Positions 15,976 to 24,916 of a stretch of DNA of 64,000 nucleotides are shown piece by piece. The position numbers were made by a program, and so were the translations under genes. The notes below the pieces were generated by a model that did not search any database, was not told the origin of the DNA, and saw nothing but the letters and a program-made list of their open reading frames with translations. Each line of letters opens with the position of its first letter. The first letter of the stretch is position 1. Source of the stretch: Methylocystis echinoides. Lineage in GTDB: Bacteria; Pseudomonadota; Alphaproteobacteria; Rhizobiales; Beijerinckiaceae. The DNA lies in assembly GCF_027923385.1 (NCBI RefSeq), contig NZ_BSEC01000001.1, positions 4,128,001-4,192,000 of the forward strand. Direction: 5' to 3'.

Positions 15976-17247
15976 TTGTCGTCCTCGCAAGAGAAGCGCA
16001 TCGAAACCGCGCCGAACTGGCTCGTCTGGTGGTCCGCCACGCCCCTTTACGCGCGCATCCTGGCCGCCGTTCTTCTCGGCGTCGTCGCGGGCGCCCTGCT
16101 CGGCGACAGCGCCGCGCCGCTCGCCGTTCCCGCCAAACTCGTGCTGCGCATCCTCGGCGCGCTGGCGCCGCCGCTGATCCTCTTCGCCATCGTTCAGGCG
16201 CTGATGAGCGCGCCGCTGGGCGGCGGGCAGACGCTGCGTCTCATCACGCTGCTTCTCGGCAACACGCTCGCCGCGATCCTGATCGGCCTCGGCGTGGCCA
16301 ATGTGCTGCAACCCGGAACCTGGGTGCAGGCGGGACCGCCGCCGGAGATGGCGAAAGCGGCGACCGCCGCGCCCGATCCGGTGAGCCAGTTTCTCGACAG
16401 CGTGCCGCGCAGCCTCGGCGGTCCCTTCGGCGACGACGGCAAGGTCATCGCGGTCATCATGATCGCCATCGCCTTCGGCGTCGCGCTGCGCCAGCTCAAG
16501 CATTTTCCGGTTCGCAACGTCGAGGACGTCGTGCATGTCGGACTGAAAAGCCTCGTCATCATCCTCGAAGCCGTGGTCGAAGTTGTTCCGCTCGCCGTCT
16601 TCGGCGTCGTCGCCAGCATCGTCGGCGTCAAGGGTTTCAGCGATTTCGCCGCGCTCGGCGGATTTGTGCTGGCCGTCATCACCGGCCTGCTGTTGCAGGC
16701 AGGCTATTATCTCCTGCGCGTGCGGCTCGGCTCCTGGGTGCGCCCGACCGAACTCATCGCCGGCGTGCGCGACGCGCTGGTGATGGCCTTTTCGACCGCG
16801 AGCTCCACGGCGACCATGCCGGTGACCTATCGCTGCCTGCGCGAAAATGTGAAGCTGCGCGAGCATTCGGCAAGCCTCGGCGCGCTTGTCGGCGCCAATT
16901 TCAACAATGACGGCACCGCCCTTTACGAAGCCATGTCGGCGCTGTTCGTCGCGCAGCTCATCGGCCTTCATCTCACGCTCGGTCAGCAGGTGACGGTGGT
17001 CCTGACCTCGATCGTCGCGTCCGTCGGCGCGGCGGGAATCCCCGAGGCCGGCCTCGTCACCATGACGCTCGTCTTCAAATCCGTGGGGCTGCCGACGGAA
17101 TATATCGCCATGCTGCTGACGGTGGACTGGTTTCTCGACCGCTGCCGCACGGCGATCAATGTCATGGGCGACGTGACGGTGAGCTGCCTCCTCGACGGCA
17201 AGACGCCCGAGCGCCCGGAAGAGGCGCGGGTGCTGGAGCGGGTCTAG
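15976..17247 (+). CDS. Dicarboxylate/amino acid:cation symporter (DAACS family)
   Basis: A 423-residue inner-membrane protein with about eight hydrophobic segments and two re-entrant-loop signatures: a serine-rich AFSTASSTATMPVT and the NFNNDGTALYEA block (NMDGT-type substrate/Na+ site, here NNDGT). The DWFLDRCRTAINVMGDV region is the last substrate-binding helix; its Arg is typical of acidic substrates such as glutamate, aspartate or C4-dicarboxylates. The start is a TTG preceded by AAGGACAGG. The chemoreceptor gene upstream may sense a related compound, but that is only proximity. Confidence 0.9.
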   Translation: MSSSQEKRIETAPNWLVWWSATPLYARILAAVLLGVVAGALLGDSAAPLAVPAKLVLRILGALAPPLILFAIVQALMSAPLGGGQTLRLITLLLGNTLAAILIGLGVANVLQPGTWVQAGPPPEMAKAATAAPDPVSQFLDSVPRSLGGPFGDDGKVIAVIMIAIAFGVALRQLKHFPVRNVEDVVHVGLKSLVIILEAVVEVVPLAVFGVVASIVGVKGFSDFAALGGFVLAVITGLLLQAGYYLLRVRLGSWVRPTELIAGVRDALVMAFSTASSTATMPVTYRCLRENVKLREHSASLGALVGANFNNDGTALYEAMSALFVAQLIGLHLTLGQQVTVVLTSIVASVGAAGIPEAGLVTMTLVFKSVGLPTEYIAMLLTVDWFLDRCRTAINVMGDVTVSCLLDGKTPERPEEARVLERV

Positions 17248-17257
17248 GGAAGGACCC

Positions 17258-19498
17258 TTACCGCTGCAAACCCGCGACCTCGCGGTTGGCGAAATCCAGC
17301 CGCGACGCCAGCGTGCGCACGACGAAGCGGTGGAACGCGTGGGCGAGCGCCGGCTCCTCGCGCTCCATGCGCGCCATCGCCTCGGTCGTGAAGCGATAGA
17401 CCACGGTCGGCTCGTCCACGAGCACCGACGCGCCGCGCGGCATGTCGCGATAAAGGCCCATCTCGCCGAGCAGCGTATGGCTCAGCATGCTGCGCAGCCG
17501 CACCGCCTGCCCGTCCGGCGCATTGAAAAGAATGGTCACCCGTCCCGACGACAGGAGGAACAGGCTGTCGCCCGGATCGCCCTGGCGAAACACGAAGTCG
17601 CCGGGTTGCAGCTCGATCATCGCGAAATAGTTCTTAAGCCGCTCGAGCCGCTGCGCCCCGCCGAGCTCCGCCTTCAGCCATTCATCGGTCGAGCGCCGCC
17701 CCTCCTCCATATCCCCGGAGCTGGCCAGCAGCCTGTCCTCGCACCATTCCAGCGCCGCATCGAGATTGGGAAAGACGCGGCAATTGGCGCCCTGCGTCAG
17801 CAGCCCGCCCTTCGACAATGACTGCGCGACATTCGGGGGAAGGTCGGAAAAGACCAGATCGAAACCGTCGCGTTCGGCGAAGTGCCGCAGCTTCAGAAGC
17901 GTCATCACCGCCGAATAATCGATGCCGAGCACCTGCCGGAAATCAAGGATCAGACTGCGGCAGCCGCCCTTCTCGCCGCGCACCGTCTCCTTGATGTGCA
18001 TCAGCAGATTATGGGCGCTGCCGAAGAAGATGAAGCCGTGCAGCCACATGATCTGAATGCTGGCGCCCTGCCGGCGCAGCGTTTCCGCATGATAATTGGG
18101 CCGGTCGACCCGGCTGGCGAAATTGCTGCGATCCATGCCGAGCTTCACGAGCCGCACGCGGCTGGTGTTGACCGCGAAGGTGATGCAGGCGGCGACGACG
18201 CCCACGCCCACGCCCGCCACGAAGTCGAACAGGACGATCGTCAGGAAGATGGCGATGAGCTGGAGATAGTCCGCGCGCTGCATGCTGCGCCAGCCCCGGA
18301 TCAGCCATTCGTCCAGCATGGCGACGCCGAGCTGCAGGAGCAGCGCGCCGAGCATCGGCACGGGGACATAGCCAAGCGGCGCCGGCCCCAGCGCAAGCGG
18401 CAGGAGACACAGGAGACCCGCGATCAGCCCGCCGCCGCGCGAGCGGGCGCCGGTCTTGTAACCGAACAGCGTGCGACTGACCGAGAGCGTCGTCACCGTG
18501 CCGCCGCCAAGGCCCGCGACCAGATTGGCGGCGCCGTTCACTTTCAGCTCGTGATCGAGATCGACTTCGGCGTTGGCCTCCACCTCGATGGCCATGATGC
18601 TGAGAAGCAGCGTCGCCACCGTCACGGTGATGAGCGCGAGATAATCGCCGCTGTAGCGCAGGATCTCGCGCCAGTCGATCTGGCCCAGCTCGCCGTAGAG
18701 CCAGTAGGCGGGCGTCGAGACGGAAGCCGCCTCGGGCAGACGCAGCAGCCAGCCGGCGTCGCGCGCCGCCGGCGCGGGCACGCCGGCAAGAAACAGCGCC
18801 AGCGGGATCGCCGCGGTTCCGACGACCAGCAAGGCCGGGAAGGCCAGCGGATGGCGGGCGCGCTGCGCCCGTGTCAGCGCCGCCGCGAGGAGCGCGCCGA
18901 CGGCGAGCGGCGCGAGATGACGGCCGGCGGCGATGTCGGAAAGGAGCTTCAGCGACAGCGGCTCGCGGGTGAGGATGCGGATCGCGCCGCTGGTGAGGAA
19001 CCAGCCCGACGCGGCCATGAAGCCGCCGATCACCGGATAGGGCAGGAAACGAATCCATCGGCCAAGCTTGAGCAGGCCGAAAGCGTAGGAGGTCGCCCCG
19101 ACGATGAGCGACCCCACCAGCACCGCGGCGAGCACCGTCGGGCCGACGGCGTCGGCGCGGCCCTGCGTCGCGAGATTATTGGCGATGAGCGCGGCCATGG
19201 AGGCCAGCACGGCGATGGCCTTGGAGTCCGGCGCCGCGACGGCGAAACGCAGGCCGCTCATCAACGCGAAGACGATGGCCCCGAGCCCTGCGCCGATCAG
19301 CCCCGAACCGATGCCGATGGGCAGATAGGCCGCCAGCGACCCGGAGAAGATCAGCGCCGAATAGCTCAGCGACGTCGCGATGATGACCACCGGCGCGACC
19401 ACGCCGGACACGACGTCCTGCGTCGCGAGCGCGCCGCGGCGCGGCGCGAGGCCGCGAAAGCGGGACGAAGAGGGCGGTGGTCTGAACAGGCGATTCAT
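17258..19498 (-). CDS. SulP-family anion transporter with STAS and cyclic-nucleotide-binding domains
   Basis: A 746-residue protein. About residues 25-420 are the SulP membrane domain (GVVAPVVIIATSLSYSALIF, PYPVIGGFMAASGWF). Residues about 440-560 form a STAS domain (SLILDFRQVLGIDYSAVMTL), where the usual phosphorylatable Ser/Thr loop reads DYSA. Residues about 600-735 are a cNMP-binding (CAP-type) domain with GDFVFRQGDPGDSLFLLSSG. Uptake of sulfate, bicarbonate or dicarboxylate is possible; the triple architecture suggests gating by cAMP or a similar nucleotide. The gene is convergent with the symporter gene only 10 bases away. Confidence 0.88.
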   Translation of the reverse strand: MNRLFRPPPSSSRFRGLAPRRGALATQDVVSGVVAPVVIIATSLSYSALIFSGSLAAYLPIGIGSGLIGAGLGAIVFALMSGLRFAVAAPDSKAIAVLASMAALIANNLATQGRADAVGPTVLAAVLVGSLIVGATSYAFGLLKLGRWIRFLPYPVIGGFMAASGWFLTSGAIRILTREPLSLKLLSDIAAGRHLAPLAVGALLAAALTRAQRARHPLAFPALLVVGTAAIPLALFLAGVPAPAARDAGWLLRLPEAASVSTPAYWLYGELGQIDWREILRYSGDYLALITVTVATLLLSIMAIEVEANAEVDLDHELKVNGAANLVAGLGGGTVTTLSVSRTLFGYKTGARSRGGGLIAGLLCLLPLALGPAPLGYVPVPMLGALLLQLGVAMLDEWLIRGWRSMQRADYLQLIAIFLTIVLFDFVAGVGVGVVAACITFAVNTSRVRLVKLGMDRSNFASRVDRPNYHAETLRRQGASIQIMWLHGFIFFGSAHNLLMHIKETVRGEKGGCRSLILDFRQVLGIDYSAVMTLLKLRHFAERDGFDLVFSDLPPNVAQSLSKGGLLTQGANCRVFPNLDAALEWCEDRLLASSGDMEEGRRSTDEWLKAELGGAQRLERLKNYFAMIELQPGDFVFRQGDPGDSLFLLSSGRVTILFNAPDGQAVRLRSMLSHTLLGEMGLYRDMPRGASVLVDEPTVVYRFTTEAMARMEREEPALAHAFHRFVVRTLASRLDFANREVAGLQR

Positions 19499-19666
19499 CG
19501 TTTGCTTGTAAGCGATTTGCCGCCCGTCGTCGCGGCCTGGATGGGCGCGCGTCCCTGCCGGGCCCGCCTCACGCTCCTGCGATGCGGGTGGCTGGCTCCT
19601 CTGATGCTCAGGGACGACAGGTGAGGGCTGCCCTATGCAGAAATTTCAGAAGTTCACTTGCTTGTA

Positions 19667-19701
19667 TGCCTAAGAATAGCAAAAATTGCCATTTTTAGGC
19701 A
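19667..19701. promoter_or_regulatory. Nested dyad, candidate ParD operator
   Basis: The outer arms TGCCTAA and TTAGGCA and the inner arms GCAA and TTGC share one centre (19684): TGCCTAA-N5-GCAA-N3-TTGC-N5-TTAGGCA. It lies 34 bases before the parD start, where an autoregulatory ParD/ParDE operator is expected. Confidence 0.65.
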
Positions 19702-19735
19702 GGCGTGCCACCATGCCGGAAATGGAGGCGTCACC

Positions 19736-19996
19736 ATGAATATGAACGTATCTTTGACCGAAGAGCTGGCGGATTTCGTCAAGGCCAAGGTCGCAGGGGG
19801 GCGCTACAGTTCTTCGAGCGAGGTCGTGCGCGAGGCGCTACGGATAATGGAAAAAGCCGAGCGGCAAGAAGAAGAGAGGCTTCGGCTTCTTCGGAAGGCC
19901 TGGCAACAAGGCATCGACAGCGGCGATGCGGGCGAGCTGGATTTTTCGCAGATGAAGAAGGAAGCACGCGGGCGCAGAGCCGCTGCGAAAGCGTGA
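19736..19996 (+). CDS. parD: ParD-family antitoxin
   Basis: An 86-residue protein. The N-terminal ribbon-helix-helix is MNVSLTEELADFVKAKVAGG followed by YSSSSEVVREALRIME, the canonical ParD/CC2985 pattern. The C-terminal part is charged and should wrap the toxin. GGAGGCG precedes the ATG. It is followed five bases later by the toxin gene, and a symmetric operator lies upstream. The pair neutralises ParE and represses its own transcription. Confidence 0.92.
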   Translation: MNMNVSLTEELADFVKAKVAGGRYSSSSEVVREALRIMEKAERQEEERLRLLRKAWQQGIDSGDAGELDFSQMKKEARGRRAAAKA

Positions 19997-20000
19997 TTGC

Positions 20001-20303
20001 TTGGGGAAACTTCATTACTCGCGCCAAGCACGAGAAGACCTTTTCGATATCTGGCTTTATGTCGCCTTGCATCATTCGGATGCTCTCGCCGATGCGATTT
20101 ATGACCGCATCGCGGAGAGGTGCGCCCGTCTTGCGGCGCATCCGAAGCTTGGGGCGTTGCGCTCAGACATCGGGCCAGAGGCGCGGGCCTTGGTTGTCGA
20201 GCGTTGGTTGGTCCTTTACCGCGTGACCGATTACGGGGCGCAGGTTGTGCGCGTCATCGACGGCGCACGGGATATTTCAATGATTGGATGGAATCCCGAG
20301 TAA
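20001..20303 (+). CDS. parE: ParE/RelE-family toxin
   Basis: A 100-residue protein of the RelE/ParE superfamily. LHYSRQAREDLFDIWLYVA is the typical start; ARLAAHPKLGALRSDI, the WLVLYRV strand and VVRVIDGARDI with a final tail complete the fold. It probably poisons DNA gyrase like characterised ParE toxins. The start is a TTG (GKLHYS) four bases after the parD stop, with ribosome entry probably coupled to parD. Toxin length is normal, so the module looks intact. Confidence 0.9.
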   Translation: MGKLHYSRQAREDLFDIWLYVALHHSDALADAIYDRIAERCARLAAHPKLGALRSDIGPEARALVVERWLVLYRVTDYGAQVVRVIDGARDISMIGWNPE

Positions 20304-20363
20304 GGGCTGTGCGCGTCATGCAGACGTCCCTGCAAACGTTGAGCGCGTCTCCACCCTCCCCGC

Positions 20364-20500
20364 ATGACCATTTTCGACGATGCCCGCGTCTCGACCGGCG
20401 GCAAGGGCGTTGACGCTCAGGTGGCGGCGCTGCGCGCCGCCGGAGCCGAGAAGGTGTCCAAGGAGCCCGTCAACGGCGCATCGAGCGACCGAGCCCAGCG
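20364..20500 (+). pseudogene. Serine recombinase (resolvase) N-terminal remnant
   Basis: The translated stretch contains ARVSTGGKGVDAQVAALRAA, then GAEKVSKEPVNGASSDRAQ, a clear match to the start of resolvase/invertase proteins (usually GYARVSTxGQxxDAQ...AGAxKVFxExxSGxxxDR). The catalytic domain breaks off after about 45 residues, and the downstream sequence belongs to the oligopeptidase. It is a scar of a mobile element next to the ParDE module. Confidence 0.75.
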
Positions 20501-20529
20501 CCGCCCCCGGGTCGGGGAGGGGCCGGCCG

Positions 20530-22365
20530 CTACGCCTCCTCCATCGCCTCCAGTTCGGTGATCAGCCCATCGATCATGTCGAGCCCGATGTTCCAGAAGG
20601 CCGGGTCGCGGGCGTCGAGGCCGAAGGGCTTCAGGAGTTCGTCGTAAGGCTTCGCCCCGCCGGCTTCCAGAAGCGCGAAATAGCGCTCGGCGAAGCCCTC
20701 ATGCGCCTTCTGATAGACGCCGTAGAGCGAATTCACCAGACAGTCGCCGAAGGCATAGGCGTAAACATAGAAGGGCGAATGGATGAAGTGCGGGATATAG
20801 GCCCAGAAGGTCTCATATCCCGGCCCCAGACGGATCGACGGCCCGAGACTGTCGCCCTGCACGCTCATCCAGATGTCACAGATCTGGTCCGACGTCAGCT
20901 CGCCATTGCGCCGCTCCATGTGGACCTTGCGCTCGAAGGCGTAGAATGCCATCTGCCGCACGACCGTATTGATCATGTCCTCCACCTTGGAGGCGAGCAG
21001 CGCGCGGCGCTGCGCCGTATCGGGAGCCTGCGCCAGCAGCGCGCGGAAAGTCAGCATCTCGCCGAAGACAGACGCGGTCTCCGCAAGCGTCAGCGGCGTC
21101 GGCGCCATCAGCGCGCCCTGCCGCGCGGCGAGCACCTGATGCACGCCATGGCCCAGTTCATGCGCGAGCGTCATCACGTCGCGCGTCTTGCCCTGATAAT
21201 TGAGCAGCACGTAGGGATGCGCCGAAGGCACGGTCGGATGCGAGAAGGCGCCGGGCGCCTTGCCGGGCCGCACCGGCGCGTCGATCCAGCGCTTGTCGAA
21301 GAAGTCTCTCGCGATCCCCGCCATGCGCGGCGCAAAACCGTCATAGGCCGAGAGCACGATTCCCCTCGCCTCCTCCCAGGAATAACGCTTCGAGGGGCTC
21401 TGGGGCAACGGCGCGCTGCGATCCCAGTAATCGAGCGCGTCCTTGCCGAACCATTTGGCCTTCAGCTTGTAATAACGGTGCGACAGGCGCGGATGGGCGG
21501 CGGCCACCGCCTGAGCCAGCGCCTCCACCACCTCGCGCTCGACGCGGTTCGAGAGATGGCGCGAATCCGCGACATCCTTGAACCCGCGCCAGCGGTCGGA
21601 GATTTCCTTGTCCTTCGCCAGCGTGTTGGTGATGAGGGCGAAGGTGCGCAGACTGGCCTTCAGCGTCACGCCAATGGCCTGCGCCGCCTCGCGCCGCTTC
21701 TCTTCCTTCGTGTCCTGCATCAGATTGAGGACCGGCTCGATGGCGAGCTCCTCGCCGCCGACCCTGAAGCGCAGAGACGCGATCGTTTCGTCGAACAGCC
21801 TGTTCCAGGCGGCGGCGCCGGAAATATACTTCTCGTGAAAAAGCTCCTCGAGCCGGTCGTCGAGCTCATAGGGCTTTTCCTTGCGGATGTCTTCGAGCCA
21901 GGGTTTCCAGCGCGACAGCGGCGCCCGCGCGGCCGCGGCCATCAGCGTCGCATCGTCGAGCCGATTGAGTTCGAGCTGGAAGAAGAGGAGCTGCGCCGAG
22001 GCGTTGGTCACCTTCTCCTGAACGTCGCCATAGAATTTCGCCCGCGCCGGATCGGTCGTGTCGCCGCTGTAGAGAAGCCCGGCGTAGGACATGAGCCGGC
22101 CAAGCAGATCCTGCAGCGCTTCATAGCGCGCCAGCGCCGCGCCGAGCGTCTCGCTCGCGTCGGCGCCGTCGGCGAGCCCTTTGAGCCTCCCGCGGTAATC
22201 GCCGGAGAAAGCCGCCACCTCCGTTCCCATTCGGGCAAGGTCGGCTTTGAGCTTTTCCGAATCGGTTCCCTCATAGAGATCGCCAAGGTTCCACTCGGGG
22301 AGGGTCTCGGAAAGGCCAGTAGCGGCGTCGGCGGGTGAAAAAGCGGGACTTGAAAAATTGCCCAT
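20530..22365 (-). CDS. pepF: M3-family oligoendopeptidase F
   Basis: A 611-residue zinc metallopeptidase. The active site HELGHGVHQ (HEXXH) lies near residue 395 and the third ligand glutamate is in TLAETASVFGEM. The N-terminal helical domain (WNLGDLYEG) and the C-terminal PGYETFWAYIPHF block are typical of the PepF branch. It hydrolyses oligopeptides in the cytoplasm. The gene is a single unit; the ATG at 22365 is upstream of all family blocks. Confidence 0.93.
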   Translation of the reverse strand: MGNFSSPAFSPADAATGLSETLPEWNLGDLYEGTDSEKLKADLARMGTEVAAFSGDYRGRLKGLADGADASETLGAALARYEALQDLLGRLMSYAGLLYSGDTTDPARAKFYGDVQEKVTNASAQLLFFQLELNRLDDATLMAAAARAPLSRWKPWLEDIRKEKPYELDDRLEELFHEKYISGAAAWNRLFDETIASLRFRVGGEELAIEPVLNLMQDTKEEKRREAAQAIGVTLKASLRTFALITNTLAKDKEISDRWRGFKDVADSRHLSNRVEREVVEALAQAVAAAHPRLSHRYYKLKAKWFGKDALDYWDRSAPLPQSPSKRYSWEEARGIVLSAYDGFAPRMAGIARDFFDKRWIDAPVRPGKAPGAFSHPTVPSAHPYVLLNYQGKTRDVMTLAHELGHGVHQVLAARQGALMAPTPLTLAETASVFGEMLTFRALLAQAPDTAQRRALLASKVEDMINTVVRQMAFYAFERKVHMERRNGELTSDQICDIWMSVQGDSLGPSIRLGPGYETFWAYIPHFIHSPFYVYAYAFGDCLVNSLYGVYQKAHEGFAERYFALLEAGGAKPYDELLKPFGLDARDPAFWNIGLDMIDGLITELEAMEEA

Positions 22366-22618
22366 GGCGTCGATTTCCGAAGGGTTGCGTCAGGCCCATG
22401 CGGCCGATGCTCCCAAATATGGGCAAAGGCCAAGCGCGATCAACCCATGGGAGAATGGTTAAGGTCACGTTTAAATTTTTCAGTTCACGAAAAGCGTTAC
22501 GTTTCATATTGGCGCAAAAATTTTTGCGCGGTTAACGCGCTTTTTACCCTGATTGGCAAACGATGGGTTGCAGAAAGATCGACCCGGACGGCCGTCGCCA
22601 CCCGGGCCCAGGGACGCC

Positions 22619-24118
<1,500 letters not shown>

Positions 24119-24162
24119 GGCGCGAAAATATGCGAGCCTCGCCGTCAAAAGGAGAGGCGCGC

Positions 24163-24639
24163 ATGACGCTTTACGACATCGAGGCCAAGACCATCACGGG
24201 CGAGACGAAACCTTTGCGCGACTATGCGGGCAAGGTTCTGCTCATCGTCAATGTCGCCAGCAAATGCGGCTTTACGCCGCAATACAAGGGGCTGGAGGCG
24301 CTCCACGAGGCTTACGCCGACAAGGGCCTCGTGGTCCTCGGCTTCCCCTGCAACCAGTTCGGCGCGCAGGAACCCGGCTCCGAAAGCGAGATCGCCAGTT
24401 TTTGCGAGACGAGCTATGGCGTGCGTTTTCCCATGTTCGCCAAGATCGACGTCAATGGCGATCACACGCATCCGCTCTATCAGCTGCTGAAGCGCGAGGC
24501 GCCGGGCCTTCTCGGCTCGGAAGCGATCAAGTGGAATTTCACCAAGTTTCTCGTGGACCGAAACGGCAAGACGCGAAAGCGCTATGCGCCGACGGACACG
24601 CCGCAGTCGATCGAGAAGGACATCGAGGCCCTGCTGTGA
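24163..24639 (+). CDS. Glutathione peroxidase (Cys type)
   Basis: A 158-residue thioredoxin-fold peroxidase. Catalytic Cys35 is in VASKCGFTPQY, Gln65 in GFPCNQFG and Trp124 in IKWNFTKF. A second cysteine at residue 81 (ASFCETSYGV) may be the resolving one, in which case thioredoxin rather than glutathione would reduce it. It detoxifies hydroperoxides. AGGAGAGG precedes the ATG. Its stop overlaps the start of the next small gene, indicating coupled translation. Confidence 0.92.
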   Translation: MTLYDIEAKTITGETKPLRDYAGKVLLIVNVASKCGFTPQYKGLEALHEAYADKGLVVLGFPCNQFGAQEPGSESEIASFCETSYGVRFPMFAKIDVNGDHTHPLYQLLKREAPGLLGSEAIKWNFTKFLVDRNGKTRKRYAPTDTPQSIEKDIEALL

Positions 24640-24908
24640 GCGCCTCGATCGAGGTGACGCGGGACGGCGACGCCTTCGGCGTGCGCGTCAGGGAAGGAGG
24701 GAGCGAAACGCGCCATCGCGTGACGCTCTCGCACGAAGACCATTCGCGCCTCGCGCCAGATGTCGCGGCGGACGCGCTGATTACGGCGGCGTTCCGCTTT
24801 CTGCTCGCGCGCGAACCGAAGGAGGCGATCCTTGCCCGCTTCGATATCAGCGTGATTTCGCGCTATTTTCCGGAATTCGCCGAAAAACTGCCCGCCTACC
24901 TTCGCTGA
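24636..24908 (+). CDS. Small conserved protein coupled to the peroxidase gene
   Basis: A 90-residue soluble protein that starts with GTG in a GTGA overlap with the peroxidase stop. It contains VTRDGDAFGVRVREGGSETRH, a HSRLAPDVAADALITAAFRFLL helix and a last FDISVISRYFPEFAEKLPAYL helix. Short proteins of this kind with an ISRYFPEF ending are common in Rhizobiales and have no known function. The overlap suggests it serves the same stress response. Confidence 0.65.
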   Translation: MSASIEVTRDGDAFGVRVREGGSETRHRVTLSHEDHSRLAPDVAADALITAAFRFLLAREPKEAILARFDISVISRYFPEFAEKLPAYLR

Positions 24909-24916
24909 ATCACCGT

